DNA from: Acetobacteraceae bacterium
GTDB taxonomy: Bacteria > Pseudomonadota > Alphaproteobacteria > Acetobacterales > Acetobacteraceae
Assembly (NCBI GenBank): GCA_025352375.1
Contig: JANXTL010000035.1
Location: 1 to 34,503 of the forward strand
Reading direction: 5' to 3'
Length of the DNA stretch: 34,503 bases
This document shows positions 24,254 through 32,821 of this stretch, in pieces. Position numbers and translations under genes: made by a program. Positions within the stretch are counted from its first letter, which is position 1; every line of letters begins with the position of its first letter. The notes beneath the pieces are model-generated. The model saw nothing but the letters and a program-made list of their open reading frames with translations. It was not told the origin of the DNA and did no database searches.

Positions 24254-27200
24254 TTATTGCACCACCGGACAGCGGAACTCCTGCAATAGCGTGCTGGCGA
24301 ATGGATTGGGGTTCGCGCGCAGCTCGAACCGCGCCGATTGTTCGCCCGCGCCGTATTGCAGCGTCATGCGGTCGCCGGACACTTTGGCTTGCGCCCGGCC
24401 GATCAGTCGGAACAGCGACCAAGGGCCGGTATCTTCCATTGGCTGGGTCCCAGCGATCGTAAGGCGGGCGGTGCCGGATGACGGCCAGGACAGGGCGGCA
24501 GGGCGGGCCTGCGTGCCAGCCGCCGCGACGATCTTGGCTCCGGCATATTCAAGTGTGCCGGCGCCGGCCTCGGTCGGGGTCAGATCGAATCGGACCAACG
24601 GCTGCAGACTGCCGTTAGGGAAAAACAGATCGCGAATCGCCGCCGCGCGCTGGAATTGCGCCAGGCTTTCAGCGGCGACCGGGGCCGTGACGTTGTCCAC
24701 CGTTTTCGGCTTCCACGGACGCACACCCGTGTCGACGTACGGCTTGAGCTGGGTGTTGAAAAATGCGTCGATGGCGCCGCCGGGGCCCAGCAGCCGGGTA
24801 AAATCCTCCAACGGGATATCGGACGACGCGCCGGCCGAAAACGGATAGCGATTGCCGGTCACGGCCTGACACAGCGCCGCTGGGCCTCCGCCAGCGCTCC
24901 AGGCGGCAATCATTGCGCCGCGCGGCCCGCCGTCTCGAAGGGCTGCCCCCCCGGTCGCCATGGTGACCAGCCAGCGCGCGAGTGGCTGCGGCTGCCGCAC
25001 CGATGTTATTTTCAGCACCGCCGCCGGGTCCTGCCCGGCGTCCGAGGTGGACGGCCGGGTGGTACTGGCGGCTTGTTTCGCAAGCTGCTGCTGCAAGTCG
25101 CCGAGGGGACGCAACACCAAATCGATGGGTGCCGCCCCGCCAGTCCCGGTGGTGTCGCGCAACGCCTGATACCGGAGATCGACGACCCGCATTGCCTCGG
25201 TAACAGGACCCGGCGGCGCCCCGGCCGCCGGCCCCAGTTGCGCCGCTGCCGAGATCAGCACCGCTTTCATCGGCGAACGCGACGATGCCAGGATGAACAA
25301 ATCCTGCGCCGCCTGGGTCAGGTTGCGCGGCGGCAGCGGGTCGAGGTCGGCGAACAGCGCGTCCCAGGCGGCCTGGTATTCCGTCGCGTAGAGGCGGACG
25401 ACATCCGCCTCCAGCGTTCGCCTGAAAGGGCTGTCGGGCACAATGGTCTCGCCGACGACCCAGCCTTCATTGGCGGTTTCCTGGGCGACGCGGGGCAACG
25501 CCGGGAGAACGGCGTCACGGAACCCGGCCGGGGTGAACAGTCCGGAGATTCCCTCATCCATCCGCCGCCCGGATAACCGTCCGAACAACTCGGTGCCCGC
25601 TGGGCCGAGCGCCTCACTCGGCTTCCAAGGCGGTGGCAAATGGGCGGAAACCGCCGGCTTCAGGCGCGAATAGGCCCGTTCGGCAAGGGGCAGCTGCCCC
25701 ATGAGTGCGCGTGCCTGCGCGACCAGCGGGCCATCCAACGGCGTCTTCGGCAGGGATTCAGCGACCAGCGCTTTAACGTGGCGCCGAAGTGCGTCGCGTA
25801 ACGGCGCCTGATCGGCATTCGGGTAGGTGGCCGCCCAGTCGCCGGTGAACCAGCTTTCGATCAGCGCCCCGTCCAATGGGCCGGCGCCGCCGAGCATGAG
25901 GTAGATTCGTGTGGCGTCGTAAAGGGCATCCGGATCGGTCAATGCGCCGCGCATGCGGGTTTCCGCCCGCCACACCATGCGCGGGAACAGCGCGAATTCC
26001 AGTGCGTGGCGATACAGCGCGGCATGCGCGGCACCCAGCTTGGCACCTTGGGACAAGCCGACCAGATCGCGTGTCGAGGCATTCGATACCTGCGCGGCCG
26101 CGTCGAGCCATGGCACGATGCGCGCGAAATCCGAGTCCGATACAGGGTCGAGCGGCAGGCCGTTTGCTTGCTTCTCGAGGGCCGCGAGGCTCAGCTGGGT
26201 GCGCGCGACCGCATCCAGACTGGCGGTTTGCTCGAAATACAGGCCCCCCGCGCCGGCCATAGCGATCAGGAGACACACGGCATACCCGGCGATGCGCCGT
26301 TTCCGCCGGCGTTTTTCGGCCCCTGGCTTCTGCACGACCAGCATGGCCTCACGAAACACGACATCGCGCAGCAGGCCTGCCAGGAAATAGGAGCGCCCCG
26401 CCTCCGGCCGCAACCGCGCCGCTCGGCGTTGATCGAGGCCGAAGGACCGGGACAACGAGCCGATCAGCCGGTCGATCGGCGTGCCTTCCTGCGTGCCGGA
26501 CGTTAGATAGACTCCGCGCAACAGCGGCGCCGCGCCGCCGGTATCCGGGGCGAAAGCCTTGCCGACGAAGTCCTCCAATCGGGGCAGAATACTGGCGAAC
26601 TGGGCCGGGAATCCGGCGATCAGCGCGCGCCGGTCCGGATCGGATTCAGCATCCAGACGTGCATAAACTCGACGGCCAAGGCGCTCGAGCAATGGTTTCA
26701 GTCCCACCGAGACATCCGACGGTCCGGCCAGGGGCAGGGTCGTTCCCCAGATTTGCTCGCGCCCGGTTCGGTCGAGGTCGGCGAAGAATTCGGTGAAGCC
26801 GATAAGAAGGTCGGCCTTGGTGAAGATCACATAGATCGGCATATGGCGGCCGAGGCGCGCTTCCAGTTCGTCGACCCGGGTGCGGATCGTGCGGGCGTGG
26901 CTATCCAACAACGAGACCTGATCGGAGGCGACATCCTCCATCGCGATGGCGACGATGACCCCGTTCAGCGGTTGCTTCGGCCGAGTTTTCCGCAGAAGCG
27001 ACAGGAAAGCCTCCCACCCCGCCTTGTCGACGGTCGCGTCGCTATCCTGCGTGGTATAGCGGCCGGCGGTATCGATCAGCACTGCGTCTTCCGTGAACCA
27101 CCAGTCGCACAATCGCGTCCCGCCCACACCGCGTACCGCGCCCGGACCGAGTTCGTTGGACAGCGGGAATTTCAGGCCGGCATTCAACAGCGCCGTGGTC

Positions 27201-27556
27201 TTGCCCGATCCCGGCGGGCCGATGATGGCGTACCACGGCTGCTCATACAGGTAGCCGCGATGGCCTTTGAGCTCACGCAACCGGGCCAAAGCCGTGGCGA
27301 GCTTGGCGCCGACGGCGGCCACTTCTTCATCGGCGGAACCGCCGATGCCCAGGGTCAGTGCTTTATCCCGGCGGGAGCGGAGCAAATCCAGCACCAGGTT
27401 CAAGCATAACCACAGAAGCAGGATTCCGCCCACCGCGGCCAGCCGCATTGTCTGCGGCTCCAGCTGCGGTAGCAGGGGACCAAGCACCCAGACGACGCCG
27501 GCCAGCATCTGCACGCCAACCAGGGTGACGATCCAGCGCATCACGGAGACCGTCAT
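24254..27556 (-). CDS. tssM: TssM/IcmF, type VI secretion membrane-complex subunit
   Basis: This 1100-residue protein is an IcmF-family component. Two N-terminal membrane helices (about residues 7-28 and 38-59) are followed by a P-loop domain with Walker A GPPGSGKTT at 113-121 and the DTAGRY motif at 162-167. A third helix near residue 420 anchors the large periplasmic part. EAEC TssM has 1129 residues, so the protein is full length. It forms the envelope-spanning TssJLM channel with TssL. The ATG overlaps the stop of tssL by four bases (ATGA at 27553). No tssJ or other secretion gene is in the window, so either the rest of the system is elsewhere or this is an orphan module. Confidence 0.92.
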   Translation of the reverse strand: MTVSVMRWIVTLVGVQMLAGVVWVLGPLLPQLEPQTMRLAAVGGILLLWLCLNLVLDLLRSRRDKALTLGIGGSADEEVAAVGAKLATALARLRELKGHRGYLYEQPWYAIIGPPGSGKTTALLNAGLKFPLSNELGPGAVRGVGGTRLCDWWFTEDAVLIDTAGRYTTQDSDATVDKAGWEAFLSLLRKTRPKQPLNGVIVAIAMEDVASDQVSLLDSHARTIRTRVDELEARLGRHMPIYVIFTKADLLIGFTEFFADLDRTGREQIWGTTLPLAGPSDVSVGLKPLLERLGRRVYARLDAESDPDRRALIAGFPAQFASILPRLEDFVGKAFAPDTGGAAPLLRGVYLTSGTQEGTPIDRLIGSLSRSFGLDQRRAARLRPEAGRSYFLAGLLRDVVFREAMLVVQKPGAEKRRRKRRIAGYAVCLLIAMAGAGGLYFEQTASLDAVARTQLSLAALEKQANGLPLDPVSDSDFARIVPWLDAAAQVSNASTRDLVGLSQGAKLGAAHAALYRHALEFALFPRMVWRAETRMRGALTDPDALYDATRIYLMLGGAGPLDGALIESWFTGDWAATYPNADQAPLRDALRRHVKALVAESLPKTPLDGPLVAQARALMGQLPLAERAYSRLKPAVSAHLPPPWKPSEALGPAGTELFGRLSGRRMDEGISGLFTPAGFRDAVLPALPRVAQETANEGWVVGETIVPDSPFRRTLEADVVRLYATEYQAAWDALFADLDPLPPRNLTQAAQDLFILASSRSPMKAVLISAAAQLGPAAGAPPGPVTEAMRVVDLRYQALRDTTGTGGAAPIDLVLRPLGDLQQQLAKQAASTTRPSTSDAGQDPAAVLKITSVRQPQPLARWLVTMATGGAALRDGGPRGAMIAAWSAGGGPAALCQAVTGNRYPFSAGASSDIPLEDFTRLLGPGGAIDAFFNTQLKPYVDTGVRPWKPKTVDNVTAPVAAESLAQFQRAAAIRDLFFPNGSLQPLVRFDLTPTEAGAGTLEYAGAKIVAAAGTQARPAALSWPSSGTARLTIAGTQPMEDTGPWSLFRLIGRAQAKVSGDRMTLQYGAGEQSARFELRANPNPFASTLLQEFRCPVVQ

Positions 27557-28869
27557 GGCTGGCCCGCCAGGACGATATCGATCCGGCGGTTCTTTTCCCG
27601 CCCTTCGGCCGATGCATTGGGCGCTACCGGGTCGGCATCGGCCCGCCCTTCGGACACGATGCGAACGGGATCGGGGAGCTTGGCCGCGAGCGCGGTGCGA
27701 ACGGCTTTGGCCCGAGCGGTCGAAAGGGCGAAATTGGATGGGAACGCGACGGAGCGTTCGACTTGCGTGTCGGTGTATCCAAGCACCCGAATTGCCCCGC
27801 CCTCATTTTTCAGGGCCTGGATCAGGCGCTCAAGGAGCGGTGTCGCACCGATGGTGGCATTGGTCTGAGCAAACAGAAGCTTGGCGGGGATCCGAACAAT
27901 GGGCGAGGGGCCTTCGATCACCTCGATGTCTGGCAGATCGGTTAAAGCGGCGCGGAGTCGTTCGGCGGGGCCTGGGACCGTTGGCGCGGGTGGCGGCGGT
28001 GGCGGCGGGGTGGCCGGGGGCCGCACCAGGGTTGGCATGGTCGCGGGCGACGCCGCGAGGGCGGATTGGTAGACCGCGTCGGAGGCGCGGTTGAGCCCGG
28101 TCAGAAACCACACATACAGCCCAGCTATGCAGGCAATGGCGAAGCTGGCCGCGACCCATACGGGAACGCCGCCGCGCGAAGGCTCGAAATGGGCGTCGAC
28201 CCCCATGGCGTCGGGGGCCAACGACGTGGGCGCGGGCGATGCGGTTCGCTCGATCAGCTCGAACACGTGGTGGCGCACGCGTTCCAGCTGCGCCCGCCCG
28301 TCCTGGATCGTGCGATAGGGACCCATCGTACCCAGCGACAGGCAGACAAACATCAACTCGATCACTGGCAGCGACTCGGGCAGCGATTCGCGCAGGGTGC
28401 GTAGCTGCTCGAAAAAACCGGCGCCAGCGTTGTCATCCTGGTGCAATGCCTTCGCGAGGGGTTCGTCGTGCCAGCGGCCCTGGGCGCCCCAGGGCATGTT
28501 CAGAACGATATCGTCCAACGAGGCGCATAACGCATAGTGGGCGAGGCGGATGTGCAGCGGGTTGGCGCCCAGTTGCCGTGCGGTCCTCTCGAAGGCGCGC
28601 AGTTCCCGCCATGTACGCTCCCGGATATCGCCGGGATCCGGGGTTGTGGCGGTGTTGCGAAGATGGGTCAGGAGTTGTAGCAACGGATCGGCTGCGACCA
28701 TGAGCGGGTCGGTACTGGCGGCAACGGCGTCGAACACCGGGGCTTCAACCTTCGCCGGTTCCGCGCTTGGGGCGACAGCCGGTCGCGGCACGCGTCTGGC
28801 GCCGCCAGGCGACGGACGAATGACGGTGCGGTCGTGGTCACCCAGGTCGTCAGATGGGTTGTCGATCAT
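27553..28869 (-). CDS. tssL: TssL (DotU) with C-terminal OmpA peptidoglycan-binding domain
   Basis: This 438-residue protein has a DotU/TssL cytoplasmic domain at about residues 60-230 (ANPLHIRLAHYALCASLDDI, GAQGRWHDEPLAKALHQDD, ELMFVCLSLGTMGPYRTI). One membrane helix follows (VWVAASFAIACIAGLYVWFL), then a proline-rich linker and a C-terminal OmpA-like domain ending EGREKNRRIDIVLAG, which anchors the complex to peptidoglycan. This is the extended TssL form. The ATG at 28869 is chosen because GGGGAG lies 7 bases upstream; a GTG five codons earlier is less likely. It forms an operon with tssM. Confidence 0.9.
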   Translation of the reverse strand: MIDNPSDDLGDHDRTVIRPSPGGARRVPRPAVAPSAEPAKVEAPVFDAVAASTDPLMVAADPLLQLLTHLRNTATTPDPGDIRERTWRELRAFERTARQLGANPLHIRLAHYALCASLDDIVLNMPWGAQGRWHDEPLAKALHQDDNAGAGFFEQLRTLRESLPESLPVIELMFVCLSLGTMGPYRTIQDGRAQLERVRHHVFELIERTASPAPTSLAPDAMGVDAHFEPSRGGVPVWVAASFAIACIAGLYVWFLTGLNRASDAVYQSALAASPATMPTLVRPPATPPPPPPPAPTVPGPAERLRAALTDLPDIEVIEGPSPIVRIPAKLLFAQTNATIGATPLLERLIQALKNEGGAIRVLGYTDTQVERSVAFPSNFALSTARAKAVRTALAAKLPDPVRIVSEGRADADPVAPNASAEGREKNRRIDIVLAGQP

Positions 28870-28958
28870 TCGGGTGCTCCCCACATCGTGCTAGCATTCT
28901 GGCCGGGCCCAATCAACGCCGTTACGATGCGATCGACCAAAAGGGGAGGCAACAGCGT

Positions 28959-29735
28959 ATGGGTTTGGTTCCATCCCCAACCGTCCTCAGTCTGGACGAA
29001 ATGGGTCGTATCGCACCGCCGATTGTCCAAAGCGTCGGCCGTGGCGGGGTAAACCGGCCAGGCGATGTCTTCGTGATCCAGTCCCTCCTCAACGACCGTC
29101 TGCCGAAGCCGCATTCCGATGTGCCGGTCACAGGCCAAGCGGATTTCGGCACGGTTTTGGCGATCGAGGCGTATCAGGCCGTGGTGCAGCATATGTACCC
29201 ACCGACCGGGAAGGTCGAACCAGGAAGCACGACGTATTACGCCCTGGCGGCCCGTCCGATGATCGATGAGGCGTCGCTGCGCGGCACCGGCCATTTCGGC
29301 GTGGTGCCACAGGATGTCGTGGAAGCCGCCATCCAGTCCCGCCAGAAATGGCTCGTGCCGGCCTCGGTCACAATCGCGCAATGGGCCGTCGAGAGCGCCT
29401 GGGGCGCGGCGATGCCGCCCGACAGCAATAACCCCTTCGGCATCAAGGCCGTGGGCAACGACGCCGCGGTGGACGCCCAGACGCGAGAAGTCGTATCCGG
29501 CAAGGACATCATTATCGTCGCGAAATTCCGCAAATTCGCTTCCATTGCCGAGGCGTTCGATATGCACGGCAAACTACTGGCCACCAACCCGGTTTACGCC
29601 CCGGCGATGACAAAAAAAGACGACCCGGACGCATTCTCCGACGCGCTGACCGGTGTCTACGCGACCGACCCACAATATGGGGCGACGCTGAAATACGTGA
29701 TCAAAACTTACAATTTTACCATTAACGACAAATAG
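28959..29735 (+). CDS. peptidoglycan glucosaminidase with N-terminal PG-binding domain
   Basis: This 258-residue protein has an N-terminal peptidoglycan-binding-like domain (about residues 15-97: VNRPGDVFVIQSLLNDRL, TGQADFGTVLAIEAYQ). A C-terminal glucosaminidase domain spans about 110-258, where PASVTIAQWAVESAWGAAMP places the presumed catalytic Glu at 145 and NNPFGIKA is the family's second motif. It cleaves the glycan backbone of peptidoglycan. There is no signal peptide, so export must be by another route. Being divergent from tssL by 89 bp, it could be a type VI effector or a wall hydrolase that opens space for the TssJLM channel (inference). GGGGAGG lies about 9 bases before the ATG. 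A cognate immunity gene is not evident. Confidence 0.85.
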   Translation: MGLVPSPTVLSLDEMGRIAPPIVQSVGRGGVNRPGDVFVIQSLLNDRLPKPHSDVPVTGQADFGTVLAIEAYQAVVQHMYPPTGKVEPGSTTYYALAARPMIDEASLRGTGHFGVVPQDVVEAAIQSRQKWLVPASVTIAQWAVESAWGAAMPPDSNNPFGIKAVGNDAAVDAQTREVVSGKDIIIVAKFRKFASIAEAFDMHGKLLATNPVYAPAMTKKDDPDAFSDALTGVYATDPQYGATLKYVIKTYNFTINDK

Positions 29736-29747
29736 CGCTCGCTGCGC

Positions 29748-29894
29748 TCAGATTGGCCCGCGTTCGTCGAGCAACATCGCAACCGAGGCACGGAGTTCAG
29801 GCAACGACTCCGCGACGACCTGCCATACGCGTTCATGCTCCACGGTAGAATACCCGTTAATCAGGACATTACGGAACGCGACGATGCCGCGCAT
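29748..29894 (-). pseudogene. HepT-like (DUF86) toxin remnant
   Basis: The 48-codon frame reads MRGIVAFRNVLINGYSTVEH then ERVWQVVAESLPELRAS and a short tail to a TGA. This is the C-terminal half of DUF86/HepT ribonuclease-type toxins, where the catalytic motif is RN-x-x-x-H-x-Y. Here the motif is RNVLINGY: the histidine is replaced by asparagine. The N-terminal half, normally about 60 residues more, is missing, and the FNR-type gene's stop lies in frame just upstream. No MntA antitoxin gene is nearby. It is a decayed relic, though the ATG could still start a small peptide. Confidence 0.6.
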
Positions 29895-29906
29895 GTTCCT
29901 TATGCT

Positions 29907-30644
29907 TCACGCCATCCCAGTCGCGAGGTTCTCCAGCGCGCCCGGCGCTCGGATCGCGATTTCGCTCGCGGACGGGATTTCGATGAAGCCTTCGGTACGC
30001 AGTTTGGTCAACGTTCGGCTCACGGTTTCGATCGTCAGGCCCAGGTAATCGGCGATATCGCCGCGCGACATCGGCAGGGCGAAGCGCGACCGCGATCCCT
30101 GGCATATCGTGCCCTGGCGGCTTTGCAGCATCAGGAATGACGCCAACCGCTCCCGCGCGGTCTTGCGTCCGAGCAGGAGCATTTGGTCCTGGGCGGCGAC
30201 GAGTTCGGTGGACGCAACCGCCAGCAGCCGCTTCTCCATGGCCGGGAAATCGTCCAGCAAGGTGCGGACGCGGGCGCGGGAAAATTTGCAGAAACGGACG
30301 CGATCGATCGCCTCGGCGCTGAACGCGTAGGTGTCGGACACCGCGAGGCCAAGGAAGTGGCCGACGCCGGAGAACCCGGTGATCTGCCGCCGCCCGTCCG
30401 GCAGCATCTTGTACATGCGAACCGTGCCAGCGGAAATGTTGAAGAAATGGGTGGCAGAGTCGCCTTCCTGGATAAAGGTGGTGCCGGGTTCGGCGCGTGT
30501 CACCACGGCAATGGCCGCGAGGCGCGCGATATCGCTGTCGGGTACGGCGTCGCAAACGCTCTGCGACCGCGCTTCGCAGTTAGCACAGATATTGGCGGCA
30601 CCGCGCGGATCGAGCACCACCGGCCGGGTGGAAGGCGTGTACAT
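29907..30644 (-). CDS. FNR/FixK-type oxygen-sensing Crp family regulator
   Basis: This 245-residue protein has the FNR arrangement: an N-terminal CANCEARSQSVC (Cys20, Cys23, Cys31, numbered from the second Met) and a further cysteine, Cys119, in VRFCKFSR. These are the four ligands of the oxygen-labile [4Fe-4S] cluster, with the C-x2-C-x7-C spacing seen in alphaproteobacterial FnrN/FnrL proteins. The cNMP-like beta-roll domain spans about 35-140. The helix-turn-helix at about 190-215 has MSRGDIADYLGLTIETVSRT, with the recognition helix ETVSR. The ATG at 30644 is preferred to that at 30650 because GGGG lies 6 bases before it. It is divergent from the GNAT-like gene, with a perfect FNR box between them. 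Confidence 0.92.
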   Translation of the reverse strand: MYTPSTRPVVLDPRGAANICANCEARSQSVCDAVPDSDIARLAAIAVVTRAEPGTTFIQEGDSATHFFNISAGTVRMYKMLPDGRRQITGFSGVGHFLGLAVSDTYAFSAEAIDRVRFCKFSRARVRTLLDDFPAMEKRLLAVASTELVAAQDQMLLLGRKTARERLASFLMLQSRQGTICQGSRSRFALPMSRGDIADYLGLTIETVSRTLTKLRTEGFIEIPSASEIAIRAPGALENLATGMA

Positions 30645-30740
30645 CGGCATCCCCTTTTTTCTTATCCAGACCCCTCCAGGGCTTTTTCAAACCGAGCCGC
30701 TGGCGTGACACTTCGGTATGTCGGTTCGCTGTAGGCCGCA

Positions 30741-30754
30741 TTGATTTGGATCAA
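30741..30754. promoter_or_regulatory. FNR/FixK box
   Basis: TTGATTTGGATCAA is a perfect match to the FNR/FixK half-site consensus TTGAT-N4-ATCAA. Its centre is about 103 bases upstream of the regulator's ATG (30644) and about 62 bases before the GNAT-like ATG (30809). A class II site with a start about 41 bases away would suit the plus-strand gene, and autoregulation of the regulator is also possible. Confidence 0.8.
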
Positions 30755-30808
30755 CGCGCCGTCTCCACAGCCGATGCAGCCTGCGCATCCTAGATGGGCA
30801 CACGTCGC

Positions 30809-31270
30809 ATGTCGAATTTAACGATCGAACTTCTCGGGCGAGACCAGATCAGAGCCGCCTATCCGTTGATCCGGGAGGCGCTGCCCAGCCTCGATTTGGC
30901 AGAATGGTTGCGCTTCACCCGTCACACCCTAACCGCCCGCCGCTCGGGCCGAGCAGGGATTATCGCGGCGCGTCGTGCGAACCGCCCCTACCCTTGCGGC
31001 CTGTTCTGCTACCGCGTGGACCAGGACCTCGAGCAAGGTAAGGTCCTGATCGCGGAACACTTCGTCGCGGTGGACCTGGTGGAACCCGCCGCTGTTTTGG
31101 CCGCGCTGGTCGCGGAGTTGGATCGTCTCGGGGCCAGGCTGGGGTGCAACGCGGTGCGCAGCATCGTGCACGGTACCGCGGCGGACGTGTCGGGCGGCTT
31201 GACGAAGGCAGGCCATGTCGCGGCCGGGACTCTCTTGTTTAAGTTACTGCCAGGGGCCATGACCGCCTGA
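30809..31270 (+). CDS. GNAT-like conserved hypothetical protein
   Basis: This 153-residue protein has the general shape of a GNAT acetyltransferase: IELLGRDQIRAAYPLIREAL at the N-terminus, then a strand VLIAEHFVAVDLVEP and the helix AAVLAALVAELDRLGARLGC. The acetyl-CoA P-loop (Q/R-x-x-G-x-G/A) is not obvious, so activity is unsure. The ATG at 30809 is taken because it is closer to the homologous part; another ATG at 30794 is in frame and neither has a clear ribosome site. Its promoter region contains the FNR box, so it may be induced at low oxygen. The NRAMP-like gene follows 52 bp after its stop. Confidence 0.65.
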   Translation: MSNLTIELLGRDQIRAAYPLIREALPSLDLAEWLRFTRHTLTARRSGRAGIIAARRANRPYPCGLFCYRVDQDLEQGKVLIAEHFVAVDLVEPAAVLAALVAELDRLGARLGCNAVRSIVHGTAADVSGGLTKAGHVAAGTLLFKLLPGAMTA

Positions 31271-31322
31271 GGCCAATGGGACCGTGTGTCCATACCAACG
31301 GCGGCATAGAGCAGGGGTTTTC

Positions 31323-32651
31323 ATGGTCCGGAAAGACGCGCGGAGTAGCCGCGCGGCGATTTTGGCACGACGCATCGCGGTGCACCGCACGCCGGCCGCG
31401 CCGCCGAAAAAGGGTTGGCTCAGTGCCCTGGGTCCAGGGCTGATTACCGGCGCGTCGGACGACGACCCCAGCGGCATCGCCACGTACTCGCAAGCAGGGG
31501 CGCAGTTCGGCTTCAGCATGTGCTGGGTAATGCTGTTCACCTTCCCGCTGATGGCGGCGATCCAGGAAATCAGTGCCCGCATCGGGCGGGTGACCGGGCA
31601 GGGTATCGCCGGCAACCTTCGCGAACACTATTCGCCCTGGCTTCTGCGAGCCATCGTCGGTCTGCTGCTGATCGCCAATATCATCAACCTCGGCGCCGAT
31701 CTGGGCGCGATGGGAGAGGCGCTGGCGCTGCTGATCCACGGCTCGGTTCACTTATACGTCGTGGGATTCGCGGTGGTGTGCGTGCTTTTGGAGATATTTT
31801 CCAGCTATGAGCGCTACGTCACCATCCTGAAATGGAGTTGCCTGACGCTGTTCGCGTATGTCGCCACGGCTTTGGCCGTCGATGTGCCTTGGGGTACCGT
31901 CGCCTACAATACGTTCGTGCCGAATTTTTCGTTCAAGGCGGACTACGTCGTCGCCATCGTCGCGGTTCTCGGTACCACCATCACGCCCTATTGCTTCTTC
32001 TGGCAGTCGTCGCTGGAAGCCCAGGACGAGCGGATCGACCCGCTGGCGCACACGCTAATCGAGGCGCCGCAAGAGGCGAAGGCCCAGATTGGACGCATGC
32101 GGATCGATACCTATGTGGGGATGGGATACTCCAATCTCATGAGCTTCTTCATCATCGTTACCACCGCGGCGACGCTGAACACACACGGGATTACCGATAT
32201 CCAGACGTCGTCCCAGGCCGCTGAGGCGCTGCGGCCAATCGCCGGCGTATTCACCTTCGCCCTGTTCGCGGCCGGGATTATCGGCATCGGGCTGCTGGCG
32301 GTGCCGGTCCTGGCGGGTTCGTGCGCTTATGCGCTGGGGGAGGCTTTGGGTTGGACCACCGGCCTGGATCGCCGGCCGCTGGACGCCAAGGCGTTTTACG
32401 CGACAATCGCCGTGTCCACGCTGATTGGCATCGGCATCAACTTCGTGGGGATCGACCCGATCAAGGCGCTGTTTTGGGCGGCGGTGGTGAATGGCGTGGT
32501 GTCGGTGCCGCTGATGACCGTAATGATGATCATGGCAATGGCGCCGGAGGTGATGGGCGATTTCGTGTTGCCCCGGCCGTTATGGGCGATGGGGTGGCTG
32601 TGCATGGGGACGATGACGGTGGCGGTGGGGATCATGTTCTGGGCGTTGTGA
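31323..32651 (+). CDS. NRAMP-related divalent metal transporter
   Basis: This 442-residue membrane protein has about eleven helices and the NRAMP/LeuT-fold pattern. The helix-1 metal motif reads ASDDDPSGIATY (Asp48, Pro49, Ser50, Gly51) where classical NRAMPs have DPGN. The helix-6 motif is LGTTITPYCFFWQSS (Thr221-Pro-Tyr) where the classical one has a metal-binding methionine (MPH). These changes place it in the divergent NRAMP-related branch, so its metal (Mg, Mn or another) cannot be assumed. The first 33 residues are basic and cytoplasmic. AGGGG lies about 6 bases before the ATG at 31323. Confidence 0.87.
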   Translation: MVRKDARSSRAAILARRIAVHRTPAAPPKKGWLSALGPGLITGASDDDPSGIATYSQAGAQFGFSMCWVMLFTFPLMAAIQEISARIGRVTGQGIAGNLREHYSPWLLRAIVGLLLIANIINLGADLGAMGEALALLIHGSVHLYVVGFAVVCVLLEIFSSYERYVTILKWSCLTLFAYVATALAVDVPWGTVAYNTFVPNFSFKADYVVAIVAVLGTTITPYCFFWQSSLEAQDERIDPLAHTLIEAPQEAKAQIGRMRIDTYVGMGYSNLMSFFIIVTTAATLNTHGITDIQTSSQAAEALRPIAGVFTFALFAAGIIGIGLLAVPVLAGSCAYALGEALGWTTGLDRRPLDAKAFYATIAVSTLIGIGINFVGIDPIKALFWAAVVNGVVSVPLMTVMMIMAMAPEVMGDFVLPRPLWAMGWLCMGTMTVAVGIMFWAL

Positions 32652-32762
32652 TCACCCAAACGTCGGGCCGGTCACCCCCTGCCCCCAGTTGCTGTAGATT
32701 ATGCACAGCGGCAGCGCGGCGAACAGCACGACCGTCAGGCAACCCAATCCGCCACCGCCCAT
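32652..32762 (-). CDS. possible small membrane protein
   Basis: This 36-codon frame encodes MGGGGLGCLTVVLFAALPLC then IIYSNWGQGVTGPTFG. It has one plausible membrane helix with a GxxxG-like glycine lead and an aromatic/Trp interface. The frame stays open well upstream (NPFGRSFVRA precedes the Met) without a start codon, so the true start is unclear. No ribosome site is seen. It lies between the convergent NRAMP-like and luciferase-like genes, downstream of the latter. Coding status is unproven. Confidence 0.3.
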   Translation of the reverse strand: MGGGGLGCLTVVLFAALPLCIIYSNWGQGVTGPTFG

Positions 32763-32821
32763 GGCCCGAACGAACGATCTGCCGAAAGGATTGCCGGGGG
32801 GCGTTCGTTCCGTCTGTTCGG

